A stretch of DNA of 64,000 bases from Siphlonurus alternatus (lineage: Eukaryota; Arthropoda; Insecta; Ephemeroptera; Siphlonuridae). The notes beneath the pieces were generated by a model. The model made no database searches and was not told where the DNA came from. It saw only the letters and a program-made list of their open reading frames with translations. Each line of letters starts with the position of its first letter. Within the stretch, counting starts at the first letter, position 1. The stretch spans positions 13,416,171 to 13,480,170 of the forward strand of contig OX463778.1 in the NCBI GenBank assembly GCA_949825025.1, read 5' to 3'. Shown in pieces: positions 13,701 to 38,054 of the stretch. The translations under genes were made by a program, and so were the position numbers.

Positions 13701-13940
13701 GTTAAAATTACCAATTTATTCTGCAACCTTCGCAAGAAAGTAAAAGTATATATATTTTTTTTCTTGTATGGTATATAAAGGGATTTTTTATATACAAAAA
13801 TAAGATGATGTTCTTAACAATTAGAGAATTATTTATCGGTTTGCGGTTAAGATACCATTCAGTTAAAATGTATGGGCTATGGATTTAATTAAGTTGCAAC
13901 AAATAATTAATGGTTTTATTCGAACCTGACTTATTGTGAG
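10740..13940. other. Intergenic, AT-rich
   Basis: No open frame with recognisable content and no clear repeat except the AT palindrome at 13545. Confidence 0.5.
13545..13618. repeat. AT-only palindromic tract
   Basis: Alternating TATAATATATATTATAATATA with self-complementary structure. Confidence 0.8.
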
Positions 13941-13976
13941 CATGGAATAAGGATCATCGATGATCCTTATTCCATG
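13941..13976. repeat. Perfect 36 bp palindrome
   Basis: CATGGAATAAGGATCATC is followed directly by its exact reverse complement with no spacer. Confidence 0.9.
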
Positions 13977-14439
13977 ATAATTTATTACAACAATTATTTT
14001 TAAATTATGCCTAAATGTAAAGCAACTTGCATAAAGAATTTTCATTAATATATTAAAAAAATTAGCTGAATTCTGTTATTTTTGTTTCATTTGTATGAAA
14101 TGCATACGTGTGTTAATTAATTGTTATATAATTAAGATGACGAGAACCTTTTCTTTGTTACGCGTACAATCTATATAAAAGATCTAAATATATAAATGAA
14201 TTAAAATTATAATCTTGTCAATAGAGCTTGTTCACTCATGATATATCGATGGCCCTGCAACATGTCTTTTGTCTCGTTCTGAACCTAGGATCATGTATGT
14301 ACATACAAGATCCTTGTTCTGAACGCCCAGGATAAAATTGACTGGCGAAATTTGACACAATTGTGAGGACATTTTATATTTTCATTTCGACTGGATAATG
14401 TAACGAAAGTTACAATAATTCAAGATCACCAGTATGTAT

Positions 14440-15150
14440 TGTTACGAGTAGCCTTGGACGTCCAAGATAATACAAGCTAAAGTTATTGATTATTCAAATC
14501 CTTTATGAATATAGGAGATCAAGATTCATGCAGTTTACCTTGGAGTGTAGTAAAAAGGTATGATTTGTTGCAAGTACTGTGTCAAGTTTATTATTTATTA
14601 CTAACGAGATCAATATTTACAAGGGGACCATGCATGACTAAACAATAATTCAAATGATAAATTGACATACGCAGTTTTCTTTACATGTATTATCTTTCGT
14701 ACTATAGCCGCATTGTAAATAATATTTTAAGTAAACTTAGTTCCTTTGAGTATTTTTACACTCATTTGATACTTTCCCATTAAAAAAAAAAACTCGTTTT
14801 TCAGCTCTTTTTAGTCTTTTTATTTGCACATTAAATATCAACATTCAAAGCTTAAACTTTAAACGCTCTGATTCATTATTCTCATTATATCAATATATAT
14901 TAGAAATATATTAAATCAGAACAATTCATGAAATATTATGATATTGCAAAAAAAAATCTGTTTTTATTATCTTGAAAAAGTTAATTCTTTTTGCTATGAA
15001 TGAAAGTTTAAAACTAATTAAAATCACTAAATTTTTAACAATTGTTCCATGCGATTGAACAGAAGCGATCCATTTGTACTAAGCCCCTTATGGGTATGCA
15101 ACTTCTTCTACACCCATGTAATTCTTATGGAGTGACTCAAACGGCTGCAA
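14440..15150. repeat. Segmental duplication, 5' flank of copy 1
   Basis: Matches 40795-42150 in order: CAAATCCTTTA, ATTTACAAGGGGACCATG, AATTGACATACG, GGGTATGCAACTTCTTCTAC and GGAGTGACTCAAACGGCTGC. The 40.8 kb partner has acquired the MITE nests at 41145 and 41627. Confidence 0.65.
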
Positions 15151-16192
15151 AGCTAGAAACACATTGCAGCAACTGAAAAAAAAAAAAACATTGCAGCAGC
15201 TTCAAGGATTAATGTCACCGCCATATTTCAATATGTTCAATATTTTCCGACGATAAACTGAAAATATTTTTAGTCCATAAAATAGAGGACAAAATAGCTG
15301 TTATACAACAAATTCGATGTAGCTTTTGAGTTATTAATTTTTTTCCTGTAAAAGATACTGATTTGACTAAAAGTCACAGCAGTCTCCATTTAAAACTATG
15401 CCAATCTTATATGCTGAATATCTCGAAAACTTCACCGAATGTGGTATTTTTTTTAATGGAAAATCATTTCATGGTGCCAGGACAATTTTTTTTATCATCT
15501 TCTATTTTTGTAAGCTTATTTTTCTTAATACTACCCTTAAAGTTCAAACATACGCATATGTCTCAGTATAGGTGACCTTCTGGTTGCTATGTAACGTAGT
15601 CTGCAATAGGATATTGGCTCATTTGTCTGTGTACGTAATGCGCACGCACGCATAACGTGCAAATAATTTACATAAACAATATTATTTAACTTTCGTGAGA
15701 AATAGGTAAAAAAATTAACGTCAAATTTTCGTATCCATTAGTGACGTTATTTTAAAATTTTGTTTGCATTTTTTTTGTCTAACTTGTCATTTGTTTGGCC
15801 ACCTGGACTGTCCAGTAACTAAAAACTCAAGTTTTCTCACAATACATAATATTGATTGTTTGCTTGACAATAAGTAATATAAAAAACTTACTACAAAAAA
15901 CAATGTATATATAGTGCTTTTTATGGTGACTTAACTGTTAGTATAAATAACAGAACCTTATTACTTATAATTAAATTATACCTACGGAAAAACTATATTA
16001 AAGTTTTGAATTGGAAGAGTAGTTCTCTAGTTGTACACGCACTATAGTTTTTTTTTTTTCGGATTTTTTAATACTCAAATACTTGATTGAGGAGAGATCT
16101 GAATGACCTCTTTTATTCATCATAATTAACATATTGCAAATTAACTAATATTATATAGCTTATAAAAAAGATGCGTTCGACAAAATATCGTC

Positions 16193-16321
16193 GCCTCAGA
16201 ATATAAGTGTCGTATAAACCATGAAGTTTTGATGCAATTTTAGATCCAATGTACATGAAGCATATAAGGTCTATAATTGTATCAAAACTTCATGGTTTAT
16301 ACGACACTTATATTCTGAGGC
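16193..16321. mobile_element. Hairpin MITE with 47 bp near-perfect arms
   Basis: Arms begin GCCTCAGAATATAAGTGTCG and run through ACCATGAAGTTTTGAT; the loop is ~35 bp. Confidence 0.75.
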
Positions 16322-17125
16322 AAAAATATTTACATCACTATATATGAGTATTATGACGTTTCAGTTCCATCATGAATTTAAAGGTGGGTGTTATGCAGTT
16401 GAAAACAATTATTATTAGACATATATGATATATGTTTCTATGAGTGCTATGTTCCAAAACTGGCGCGCATTCCTGCATTAAAATCCTTGGCGCACATAAA
16501 AAAAATCTTAATCAATAAATATATTATTATATACAGTACATCAAAAATAATATATTTATGACTCATTGCTGTACAGTATACCTAAAAATTTATTATATGC
16601 CTAAAAACATACTAGCTAAAAAAAAAAAAAATTATATAATATATTGGACTCGTTGTGACCTTTTTCTGCAAACAAAACGTAAATAAACCAAAAATTACGT
16701 AGAAGCTTTAATAGAATATCTACAGAATATCTCAACATTAGTACCGCCCGTAAGTGAAAGAAATTTAAAAACAATCGGAATTGTTTATGAACTTTTAACT
16801 AAACATAAAACAATACTTAAGTACAAATAATCAAAATATTCTTAAAACCAATCACGCTTTCACCTTGAAAAAATTAGCCTTGTGCATGCAATTTTGTAAT
16901 TTAAATATAGAGGAAAGTAATTTTAACACAATTAGTCAATGATGCAAGTGTTTTGGTAAACAAGGACAAATGTAATGATGGACAAATGTACCTGAATGTA
17001 CACCCAAAAAAATATGATGTAATATATATTTAGCGATCCTCAACATGCAAAAGCTAAAGCTGGTAATTACTTCGGCAATAAATGATAACAACATCTATAG
17101 GAGCAGCACATTATTGTCTTTGATA

Positions 17126-17180
17126 TACGGATCCATTGACGACGGACGACGGATAATCGTCAACGGATGGATATGAACAT
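17126..17180. mobile_element. Remnant of TTTACATGACGG-type MITE (family B)
   Basis: ATACGGATCCATTGACGACGG then CGTCAACGGATGGATAT: a short inverted pair resembling the inner arms of family B, without the outer TTTACATGAC ends. Confidence 0.4.
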
Positions 17181-17817
17181 ATTAATTGACGCTATATACG
17201 CATATCCATGCAGTGGTGGTCAGTATATACACGACGAGAATTACCAAGAGGTGTTACAATTATATGTGTTATACGTTGAACTGTCTATATAAATTGCAAG
17301 TTATTAAATAGATTTGAAATGGTATATAAAAGTTAGATCATATACAAAATTTGCATATTGTTACAGGTGTAGCAATTATCAACCCTACAAGCTTGTGTTT
17401 AATAAATGCTCATTATAATCGATATTTTAGTCACAAAAATAACATGAACTTTTTAATAATTAAATTTAAGTTTTAATAAGGAATATATTTTAAATAAAAT
17501 TTTCTTAGAAATTAAGAAGCTATTAATATATAAAACATAACATATACAGAATTAATTATAGAAGAATATATTATTCAAATATTAAATTAGGCACCAAAGT
17601 ATCTTTGCAACATTATATTATTAACAAATTTTGCATAATAATAAATATTATATAACATAACCTTAACAAAAAATTTATTAAAATCCATAACAATGTCAGT
17701 TTCTAGTTCAGTGACAAGATTGGTGACCTCGCGGTACGTGACCTGCCCTCGTGACCGCCAAGCGTCGCTCTACGACCTCCCGAGAGCTCCTTGGTACCGG
17801 CGGGTGGGGGGAGAAGG

Positions 17818-17825
17818 TATAAGAG
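17818..17825 (+). promoter_or_regulatory. TATA-like box of takeout copy 1
   Basis: TATAAGAG lies 56 nt upstream of the start codon. A conserved CGGTCCATACTT follows at 17845-17856, at the spacing expected for a transcription start. In copy 2 the aligned position reads TATGATAG (33969-33976), also 56 nt from its ATG. Copy 3 has only an AT-rich TATTAT near 42583 and a slightly shorter leader. Confidence 0.55.
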
Positions 17826-17873
17826 GCAGCGAGCATCGAGGGAACGGTCCATACTTTCTCCATCACTGCAGAC

Positions 17874-29320
<11,447 letters not shown>

Positions 29321-29506
29321 ACAGTCACTAGTCAGTCTAGACAAGAGTCCTACCTAGTGTTGGAGTCCAATTGTGTCACGAACCTTTTCACGTGTGCTGT
29401 GTTATTTCAAACTTTACAGTAATCTAAAAAACTTTGAATTTTACCAAAAGTTCAAATCACAATATTTCAAATGTTTTTGAAATCAAAGTGTGTTTATAAT
29501 CAATAC

Positions 29507-29512
29507 AATAAA
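29507..29512 (+). terminator. Poly(A) signal of takeout copy 1
   Basis: AATAAA 187 nt after the stop codon, shortly before a (TA)n tract. Confidence 0.55.
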
Positions 29513-29519
29513 CCTCATA

Positions 29520-29520
29520 T

Positions 29521-29584
<64 letters not shown>
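29520..29584. repeat. (TA)n microsatellite
   Basis: Pure TA run just after the poly(A) signal of copy 1. Confidence 0.95.
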
Positions 29585-29588
<4 letters not shown>

Positions 29589-29600
29589 AGTCTGTATAAA

Positions 29601-29811
29601 ATGGGCGCGATTCACGAAGCAGCTACCCAGGTTTCTAACCATGTTTAACTACTATCGGAACCAAAAAGTTGTGTCCCTCTCCTTATGGAACTTGTATGCT
29701 ATTCAGGGGCACACCTTTTTGGTTCTGATAGTAGGTGGTTTAACACATACAACAGGTATAGTTAAACGTGGTTAGAAACCTGGCTAACTGCTTCGTGAAT
29801 CGCACCCAATA
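29601..29811. mobile_element. ATTCACGAA-type hairpin MITE hosting a second MITE
   Basis: Arms TGGGCGCGATTCACGAAGCA with CCAGGTTTCTAACC are inverted at the right end. An unrelated hairpin (29652-29731) sits inside between TA dinucleotides. Confidence 0.78.
29652..29731. mobile_element. CTATCGGAACCAAAAAG hairpin MITE (family D), nested
   Basis: 80 bp with inverted ends CTATCGGAACCAAAAAG and CTTTTTGGTTCTGATAG, bounded by TA. Relatives lie at 52917-52997 and, as a single arm, at 51140-51172. Confidence 0.75.
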
Positions 29812-31191
29812 TTTACAAACTACCTTTCTATCATTTTTGATTGAAGTTTGCGTTAAGAAAATCAATAAACAGATTTATTGAAATTAGTAGACTCAATTCT
29901 GCAGATTATTCTGTTATATTGTGATCTAAAAAATTGGTTTTAAATTCTTCTGCCAACACTTTCAACTGTTGTTGATTGAACACACAACTCACACCAAGCG
30001 TAACAAAGATGAGGACTCCATGAAGTTTTGGTGCACCGTTGGACGTGTAAAGACTTTGCAGAGAGTTGATTGCAACTCTCCAAATTATGTATTTATTTCT
30101 TGCCTTATCTATTGTTCTTTATAATGATTTGTTTTATTTAGAAATTTAACAACAATTTAACATTGTTAATTTTCTCTTTGGATAGTATAAATAAATTAGA
30201 TTTAAAATTAACAATAGAATAATAACTTTGCATTTATTTGCATGTATCCTCAGTAACATATTTATATTATAATTAAGGATTACAAATATGTAATAGTAGT
30301 TGTTGAATTAAGGTAAAAATTATTTGCATTTTTAGCTGCCTGTATTTTTTAACTATAAATGTATATTATAGAAGCAATTTTTTTGACACATTTTGTTCAA
30401 TAGGTAACTTGTTCATGTATATTTTAATTGAGACCAACAGTTTCAGAACTAAAATACCTTAAAATGTTTAATTTTTTCTTGTCAAATTGGCGAATTGAGT
30501 TTTATTGGCAAAACATTAATGCGTTTTGTCCTACTGCATATAACTCAATAACACATAGAATCGTAAAACTAATTCTATGTATATGAGGGACAATTAAAAA
30601 TTCTGTATTGTTTCATCGTTCATAATTAATAATTTGCTTATTGAAAGTGTCAGTTTTATTATAATTAATATGACAAGTGTCCAGTGTTTGTATTTGTAAT
30701 ATGCCGCTGTTAAATCTTTTTACTCAATGTAATCGATGTAATTAGATTATTTTTGAATAAAAATCACTAAAAACTTTAATGAATTTTCAATTTTTTTTTA
30801 CCCATTTATCTATGTATAAACTGTATTATATTATGTAAAATTCTCTGATTATTTCGTTTTAGTTTCATGTATTTAAATTATAATAAATTTCCTTCTATAT
30901 AGTAACTAACTTTAGATTTTTAAATTAATAAAGATTGATTGAGAGATAAAATTAAAGATACATTAAAATCGAAATAACACATTACTTACACATTTAAAAC
31001 TATATACATAATATAAATGTACTGTAAATAAATATGTTATATATTAATTTTATTACCTAATTTTAATTAAAACTAATGCATTATGGTTGTAATATTATAC
31101 TTTAGTTTAGAATGTATCTTTATTGTAATGATATAATAATATTTTTTATGTCTCGTGATTACTTATTAATACACCTGCTTTATTTATATTT

Positions 31192-31377
31192 TTTATGAAT
31201 GAACTTTTTGATTGGCGTGCAGCTCACATGTCAGAACAGGTTTGCCAAGGCCGTGCACGTGCTGCTGCTGCAATTACCGTGCATGCGTGATGTGGAGCGT
31301 GCACTCGCGCGGAGTGATGTAACACGCGTGCGGCCTGCTTACATCAGATGACTCATAGTTCATCGTAGTCTTATATG
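31192..31377. promoter_or_regulatory. 186 bp conserved block, 3' flank of copy 1
   Basis: Identical to 50674-50859 except at 5 sites, with no gaps, while flanking paralogous sequence is full of changes and indels. It is GC-rich and contains CACATGTCAG, CCGTGCACGTGCTG, GCACTCGCGCGGAGTG and ACACGCGTG. Candidate enhancer, promoter or non-coding RNA; purely inferred from conservation. Confidence 0.4.
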
Positions 31378-31440
31378 GTGCATTAAAAATGACACAAATC
31401 CTAAATGGAAACTAGGTACAATCCATTTAAAATAAAAGTC

Positions 31441-31695
31441 TACAACAAAGGGTCCTTTGTAACAGTTCAGAGTTCGGTCTCCCTTACTCTTCTCGTCTAG
31501 CTCTGCATGGTCTCAGTCACTGCATTGGTTACCTTCTCGACTTCTGATTCCGCCCTTTCTTTGGTCCACTTGCTTGTTGGTGCAGAAGGTAGGGTATTAA
31601 AAGACGAAAAAGTGACTAAATCAGTGACTGAGACCGAAGCTAGACGAGGAGAGTAAGAGAGATTGAACCAAGAACTGTTTGGACCCTTTGTTGTA
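31441..31695. mobile_element. TACAACAAAGGGTCC hairpin MITE
   Basis: Inverted ends TACAACAAAGGGTCC with imperfect arms of ~90 bp containing CTCGTCTAGCT and GTCTCAGTCACTG. It lies inside the 3' flank of copy 1 and is absent from the paralogous 51 kb region. Confidence 0.75.
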
Positions 31696-32553
31696 AAACA
31701 TTTAAATAAAAGGACTGTACATCTCTAAACAACATGAACTTCATCCCTGCTGAACAAACAAGTGCAACTTTTAGATAAGCATTCAAAAATGCTGATTATA
31801 TATATATTTTTTTGATTACTTGGAGAGGTAGTTTGTTTTTTATGCTCAAGTTTTTATATTTAAAAAACGTAGTATTTTATGATATTAAAAATATAAATAT
31901 GAGCCCACTATATCCAAACGTTTCTTTCAATTTCATTAAGGTTTGTTTTTACTGATAAACAAATTAATAATAAACCTTTTGAATCGTGAAGTTATAAAAA
32001 AAAATTGAAAAGTTGGGAGTGCATTTAATGATTTCACATTTCAGCGATAAAACTATTTTTCTCGTTTTATGAATTCTCAGTAACAATATTATTAAACTAA
32101 TGATATATTTTGTTTATTGTAAAATGTTTTACTTTACACACTTTTATTAAGTTTGAATTATTTTCAATTATGCCATGATTTCAATTAATTGACTTCATTT
32201 ACACGACTGGTTTATTGGATTAATTAAAATGGGTAATGGGTAAGAATGGTTTCCCTCTCTTAGCAGCTTGTAAACTAATGCATCATATGACATCAATGGC
32301 AAAATGTACGTGCTCAAGAAGTTGCATGCAATACAGGGGTACCGTACGATTCTCGTTAAACCAAGGAAGGAAATTTTCAACGTTCATAAACCAGTTAACA
32401 TCAGTTCAAGTTACCATAATTTGATTTAAAAACGCAGTATTTCCATATCTGACGTGCTTGTATTGTTGTAGATCAAGATGCATGCAATTCGCCTTAGAAT
32501 GTAGTAAAGAAGGTATTATTGGTAATAATCACCAAGCATAGGTCTTATTTTTA

Positions 32554-32679
32554 GTACACTCGTCGCCTTGGAAAATTTTCCTGTTGCAGCCTTGTTAATC
32601 ACCACACCCTATGTTATTCTTACGAGGCATGGTGATTAACAAGGCTGCAAAGGGAAATTTTCCGAGGCGATGACTGTAC
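32554..32679. mobile_element. GTACAGTCA-type hairpin MITE (family A)
   Basis: Arms start GTACACTCGTCGCCTTGG and end GAGGCGATGACTGTAC and pair along ~50 bp, including GCAGCCTTGTTAATCACCA. The loop is TATGTTATTCTTACGAGGC. It lies in the 5' flank of takeout copy 2. Confidence 0.75.
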
Positions 32680-32689
32680 ATTTATTTTG

Positions 32690-32880
32690 TTTCAACTTAC
32701 TTTCAAAATTTGAATTCTTAGCACCTGAATTAGTTAGTTATCTTGGTTCTTTAGGTGTTTTTATACATTAACAAAGTAAATATACTGAAAATTAAAAGAG
32801 AATTTCAGCAAATTAAAACTCCTCTCTTCTAGTAAGTTCGTGGTTTCTGGTAAATTTGATCACATAATAAGAAATTTTTA
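32690..32880. repeat. Block shared between 5' flank of copy 2 and its 3' flank
   Basis: GAATTCTTAGCACCTGAATTAG through GTGGTTTCTGGTAAATTTGAT resembles 40440-40600. Its order relative to the 32467 block is reversed compared with the 40.4-40.9 kb region, so unit borders were rearranged. Confidence 0.5.
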
Positions 32881-33968
32881 ATAAGTTAGTTAATATTCAT
32901 AAAAAAATATTTTCATGCCAAAAATAATATTAATATATAATATAAAAAACTCATATGCGGTAAATTATCATATAATAAGATACTTATTAGTTGGTTGCCT
33001 GGCAGTTCTTTCGGGAAATACGTGGCGGGTGTGGTCAAGACCAATGACCTGTCCAGGTTACCTCGCTACCGGCGGGTGGGGGGAGACACGGCCTTCAGTA
33101 CTATCCGGCCTGGGCTTGTCATCAAAATTACTTGCACTGTGAGGTAATTTCACTTACGGATGAATGACACAAAGTCTACAAGATCATAATTTTCTTTATA
33201 TTAAATAAATCACGAATACATAATTATATAATATATTATGATGAAACAGAAGAAAAACGCAAAAAAAAATATATGCATTTGGACTAACAATTGTTTTTTG
33301 GTTGAACTAATTATGGCGATATTTTAATTTTCACGATAATGTAAATAATATACAAGATAGATATAATATGATAGATCGACATTAAATTTGCAGATGGGCT
33401 TCATTTTGTAACATGCACATTAATTCTTTTATGACGAAGATGAATTAGTATATCAGAAGGTAAGTAGTTTTATTTTAATGTATTTATCTATTTTATTTTT
33501 TATCATCATCGAGTCACTTGAAATGCAATTTCATTTTCTGTAATACTCGGTATGTAAATAAATTTAATTGTATAATCACGAGCCAAGGCTGAGCTTTAAT
33601 TATGACACCGAAGTACCTGTAATTAATAATTTAACTTGATATTAATTTAATTACATAATTTAAAACAATAAAAATGATAAAGTTCTTACATCATGCCATA
33701 TTATGATATTACTATGTCTATAATGTCTATATCATGAATAAAAAATAAACAAATTTAAAAAAAAAAAATAAATAAAATTAATTATAATTAATTTAAATAT
33801 TTAGTATATATTTGTATCACTTATGCATAAAAGTTCATTACATTTGCATTACGTTTTACGACTCTTACGGGACGAAGGGAAAATTGCCACTTATTAATTG
33901 ACTACCTGACCGGTGGAAGGGTGAGCATGACTTGGGCCGGGTAGTAACGAAGGCCGTGGGGGAAATGG

Positions 33969-33976
33969 TATGATAG
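33969..33976 (+). promoter_or_regulatory. Degenerate TATA position of takeout copy 2
   Basis: TATGATAG aligns with TATAAGAG of copy 1 at identical distance from the ATG. The downstream CGGTCCATACTT is kept. This fits a promoter decaying along with its pseudogene. Confidence 0.4.
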
Positions 33977-34123
33977 GCGTCAAGCACCGAGGAACCGGTC
34001 CATACTTTCATTGTCACTGCAGACATGAAGACCATCGTGTGCCTCCTTGTAGCCCTCGTTGGCACCACTCAAGCAGCCAGACCAAAAATAAGTAAGTTCT
34101 GAAAGTTTAACCAATGTTGAACT

Positions 34124-34132
34124 TGACCTTGA
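34124..34132. promoter_or_regulatory. Nuclear-receptor site in intron 1, copy 2
   Basis: Same TGACCTTGA within GAACTTGACCTTGACA as in copies 1 and 3, 33 nt after the donor. Confidence 0.4.
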
Positions 34133-34779
34133 CAGTGAGAACCACCAAGTGCAAGGTCACAAAATTGTAATTTTTGATTATTATAATTATTATTTTTATC
34201 ACTAAGCGTTGTAAGTAACTTTTCTCGCAAATGTAACTCATCCTGTTCTTGGCAATGGTAGTTTCTGATATTTTTTAACAATATATCCAGTATGCACCTT
34301 ATTATAGAAGTCGCTTAACATGAATATGAATACTCTTTTGTGTGCCCATAATTAAACACTAGAACTTCATGTTCAAGTGTTCACGTGTCAATCAAATAGT
34401 TTACTGTAATTGTGACTCCCCTTATTATAGTCTTGCTATTACAGTATTACTGGTTTTCACTTTTTTTTTATAAAAACCAGATCCAATCATAAGACAGTAG
34501 TTTCTGCAATTTTAGCCAAATCATAATTCATTGAAAAAATTGTCACGTTTTCTTGGGTGTCTTTATTGTTTGATATTTTTGAACCAATGAGAAGAACGGT
34601 TTCGGAATCTGACCAATATTGAACTTTTATTTTTTTTTAGCAAAACAATTTTAATTTAATTAATTTAAAAATCCAATGAAATGGATATACATATTATTTA
34701 CAATTTATATGCAAGAGGTTTAGTGACGTCTAACTGTAAGCCTGATCAGAGTGCTGTAATCATCAATAGTTTTAATGCG

Positions 34780-34783
<4 letters not shown>

Positions 34784-34821
<38 letters not shown>

Positions 34822-34895
34822 TGCAATCAGATGACAAAGATTGTATAATTCTGGGAAATCTGCAGACGCAGATATTTTTTTTTTTTTTTTTTTTT
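34784..34895. repeat. Facing poly(A) and poly(T) runs
   Basis: 34 As at 34784-34817 and ~23 Ts at 34873-34895 in intron 1 of copy 2, separated by 55 bp of mixed sequence. They could form a hairpin. Confidence 0.8.
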
Positions 34896-35033
34896 TGCTG
34901 ATGAGTTCATAACCTAGTACTACCAGTCACTCCGACGATAGCTAGACTGCTACGCGTACTCCGATGTCCATCAATTTGCCTAAATTTCAGGCGCAAAATT
35001 AGATTATGCATTTTTCCGACAAATCTTGCATTG

Positions 35034-35050
35034 CACGTGTGTTCCACGTG
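35034..35050. promoter_or_regulatory. E-box pair beside exon 2 acceptor, copy 2
   Basis: CACGTG at 35034-35039 and 35045-35050, spacer TGTTC, ending six bases before exon 2. Confidence 0.35.
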
Positions 35051-35391
35051 TTGCAGGCGACTTCGTGACACCGTGCCACGTCGATGACCCGGAGATCAAC
35101 CAGTGTGTCAAACTGGCAATGTTGCAGGCCATCCCCACGATGTTAAAGGGTAAGTTACTTGCTGAGAGACCGTAGTAGAATATTAGTGAAGCAATGTAAA
35201 ATTTTCTGGACGATAGCACAAGAATAAGCTTGTTTTTTCTTGACAATTTAATTTAATGGTTTATTCTAGTATTTTTGCCCTTTTTTTATACTTGGCATAT
35301 TGTATCGCGTAATTGTTACCTATAACAATTACAACTTTGACTTGTCCTAAAACCCTCAGTATTTAAATATAATAATAATATATCATGTATA

Positions 35392-35707
35392 ATAGAGTAT
35401 CGACCTCATTTTTTTTATTGCAGAAATAGATAGAGAGTGCAAAGTTATGCTACCCTGATTTTTTTTTCAGATTTTTTAGAGCCCGGGAACTATTTTAAAA
35501 AATTTATTAAAAGTTCTTTTTGTGACGTCACGAGGCGGCAAGTCTTATCTTTTTCTTAAGGAGCGGCGTCCCGTGACGTCACGAAAAGAACTTTCAATCA
35601 TTTTTTAAAAATAGTTGCCGGTCTCTAAAAAATCTGAAAACAAGGTAGCATAACTTTGCACCCTCTATCTATTTCTGCAATAAAAAAAATTGAGGTCAAT
35701 ACTCCAT
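35392..35707. mobile_element. GCAGAAATRGATAGAGGGT MITE (family C) in intron 2 of copy 2
   Basis: Arms of ~130 bp starting GAGTATCGACCTC, including TTGCAGAAATAGATAGAG and AAAGTTATGCTACC, inverted at the right. GTGACGTCACG occurs near the inner end of each arm. Confidence 0.82.
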
Positions 35708-38054
35708 TGTTTTTATGATTGTAGAAAGAATGGAATTAACAAAGATTTGAGTAAGAGTGCATTTTCACAGGTGTCCGCGCGATGCGCCTGATTCCATACG
35801 ACCCCCTGGAGGTGATCAAGATGGTGATACAATTGAGGGAAAACGGTCCCGTAGGTCTGAAGCTCACCTTCTTCAACTCCACGCACACCGGCTTGAGCCA
35901 CCTGACTCCTCATTCCGTGCGGTAGGACAACCCTCCTTTCATTTCCTCCCTACTTTGTTGGTGCTACCAATCAAGTCAACGAGACTAACTTCAATTCGTT
36001 CGATATATTATTATTTGTACTTGTATGCCAATGGAGAAATGTACTAGAAAAATTTTAATTTAAAATTTAAACAGGTGCATGCTGGATCTCATGGGAATTA
36101 TGATTAAACTGTTGGTTTTACTTTTTTACGTTGATTTTTTAATCCTATAATAAATTGTGAATTTTTTGAAAATTAAAGCGAGAAATCTGGGGGGTCTTCA
36201 AATAACACCACTTAACCTGAACCCCCCTGATCTTAAAATTGAAATTCAAAATTCAAGTTCAATTTTTTTTATTAATCCATTCTCTCCTACAATCAAACAT
36301 CACAGTAGACTTTTGTTGAGGTTAATAGGACATGTCAGTTGGCAATATTTATTCAAGTTAACATGCAGAAATAAAATCATGGTAAACGCTTGATAAGAAA
36401 AGGTTGCAATCATAGGCAACCTGCATGTAATAAGATATCACTTTTCTGTACAGTATGTACAATATATACAAACACATGCATGTGATTCATCCTAGACTAT
36501 ATACGGAACAAAGGCAACTGCTTGTTTATGTACAGGAATGACGTGGTAACACTCATAATGCAGATAATTAATAAGAGTTAAATTAATGCTTTTATAGAAA
36601 ATAGTCATATGAAATTTAAAAAACTTTAAAAAAAAAAAAATCATATTTATGCTATGGCCAACAAAGCTCAAACATTGGAAATATATTTTTCAGAATGTTT
36701 GAATTTCTCTTAAACCAAAATGTACACCTATATAAATGCGTATGTAAATTTATAGTAGCAACTTTAAGACTAAATTTTTAAAATAAGTAAATTGACACAA
36801 TATTTAGATTTAAAGCGATATATTTTTTTTTTTATTATTATTCATTTTAAATAAACATGATACATTTCATTTATACCTCAATGAGCTAAAGCTCGAGAAG
36901 AGGAATGAAAATACAAAATTACAGTTAAAAACACGAAGAAATTTTTTGTTTATACATTTGGAAAGAGAACTTCGAGTTATAATATGTTGAGATAAATAAA
37001 ATCAATAATTTAAATACCTTATGCCTGTTGCAGCGTTGTACCGGAGCGCATGTACTTTGCGTTCAACACGACACTGCCGTTATACACCATCGCTGGAGAC
37101 TACGAGGTTACCGGACGCATTCTTACGCTGCCGATCACTGGTAGCGGGTCCAGCATCTTCATCACGAGTAAGTCCTTCAGCCTGCAAGTAGTGATTACAT
37201 GATGCGATATTTGCTCGTAAAATACAATTTTTATAATAACTCAATTCCAACTTAACAAGAGTGCAGAGTATGTCAGAAGGTGTTTGCTTCAAGAAGTAAA
37301 AATATTTTATTTATTTTGTCGCATTATGGAAGGCGTTATGGGTTATCGAAGAAACAATTTTCATGAAAACACTAAACTTAGCTATCCATTACAATATTAT
37401 TTTTACAGTAAAAAGCAAAAATCTCGCATTATTTTTAATATTTTATTCCTCCAAGAGCAACATCATAAAAGTCTTGTGTTGTCAAATCCTTAAGACGATA
37501 TAAGCCAACAGGTACTTTAAACTATTTGATTAACCTTCAATTCACAGCTTTGAGTAGGTCAAGCAATGAAAGCTTCTATTTTTTTTTTTTACCTAAAATC
37601 CCTGGTCTATTGTAGGACATAGAGAAGTAGTTTTTCACTAACAAGTTAGATTTATAACACTGCTATTCGCACGTCGTGAGAAGCAGAGATGATCTTTCCA
37701 CTGGTGGTGATTTCTTATAACTGCGTGATATCGATTGATACGTATGTGCAGCGGTGCATTTTTTGACATATAACGATTAAATGATTGATGTACATTTATA
37801 TATAAGAATACAAAATGTTCTAGGCTAATAATAAACGGCTTCATAAGCAAATATTTATGTTGAATTCACCAACGTTCCTTCATAAACGAGCCTAGGTATT
37901 CATCATATTTAAAAAAAAAAAACAAAAAAAAAACGTGACTTCCTTTCTAGGATTCTGTTTTTAAACATTGAGAAGAGTATATCAACATAATTTTAATTCC
38001 TCTTGTAATTCCTGAAGTAAATTGATGTATCGGTGTTTCAGAGGACGCGACACT

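Larger units (their letters stand above)
15160..17800. other. 5' region of takeout copy 1
   Basis: AT-rich, with the MITE at 16193 and a family B remnant at 17126. The 17700-17820 stretch upstream of the TATA-like box is GC-rich (GTACCGGCGGGTGGGGGGAG), a motif echoed at 33064-33086 (CTACCGGCGGGTGGGGGGAG) upstream of copy 2. Confidence 0.5.
30005..32430. repeat. Segmental duplication, 3' flank of copy 1
   Basis: Paralogous in order to 50505-53165: TGGTGCACCGTTGGACG, the 186 bp block, CTTGGAGAGGTAGTTTGTTT, AAGGTTTGTTTTTACTGATA, CCCTCTCTTAGCAGCTTG and AACCAGTTAACATCA all match. The MITE at 31441-31695 is specific to this copy. Confidence 0.75.
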
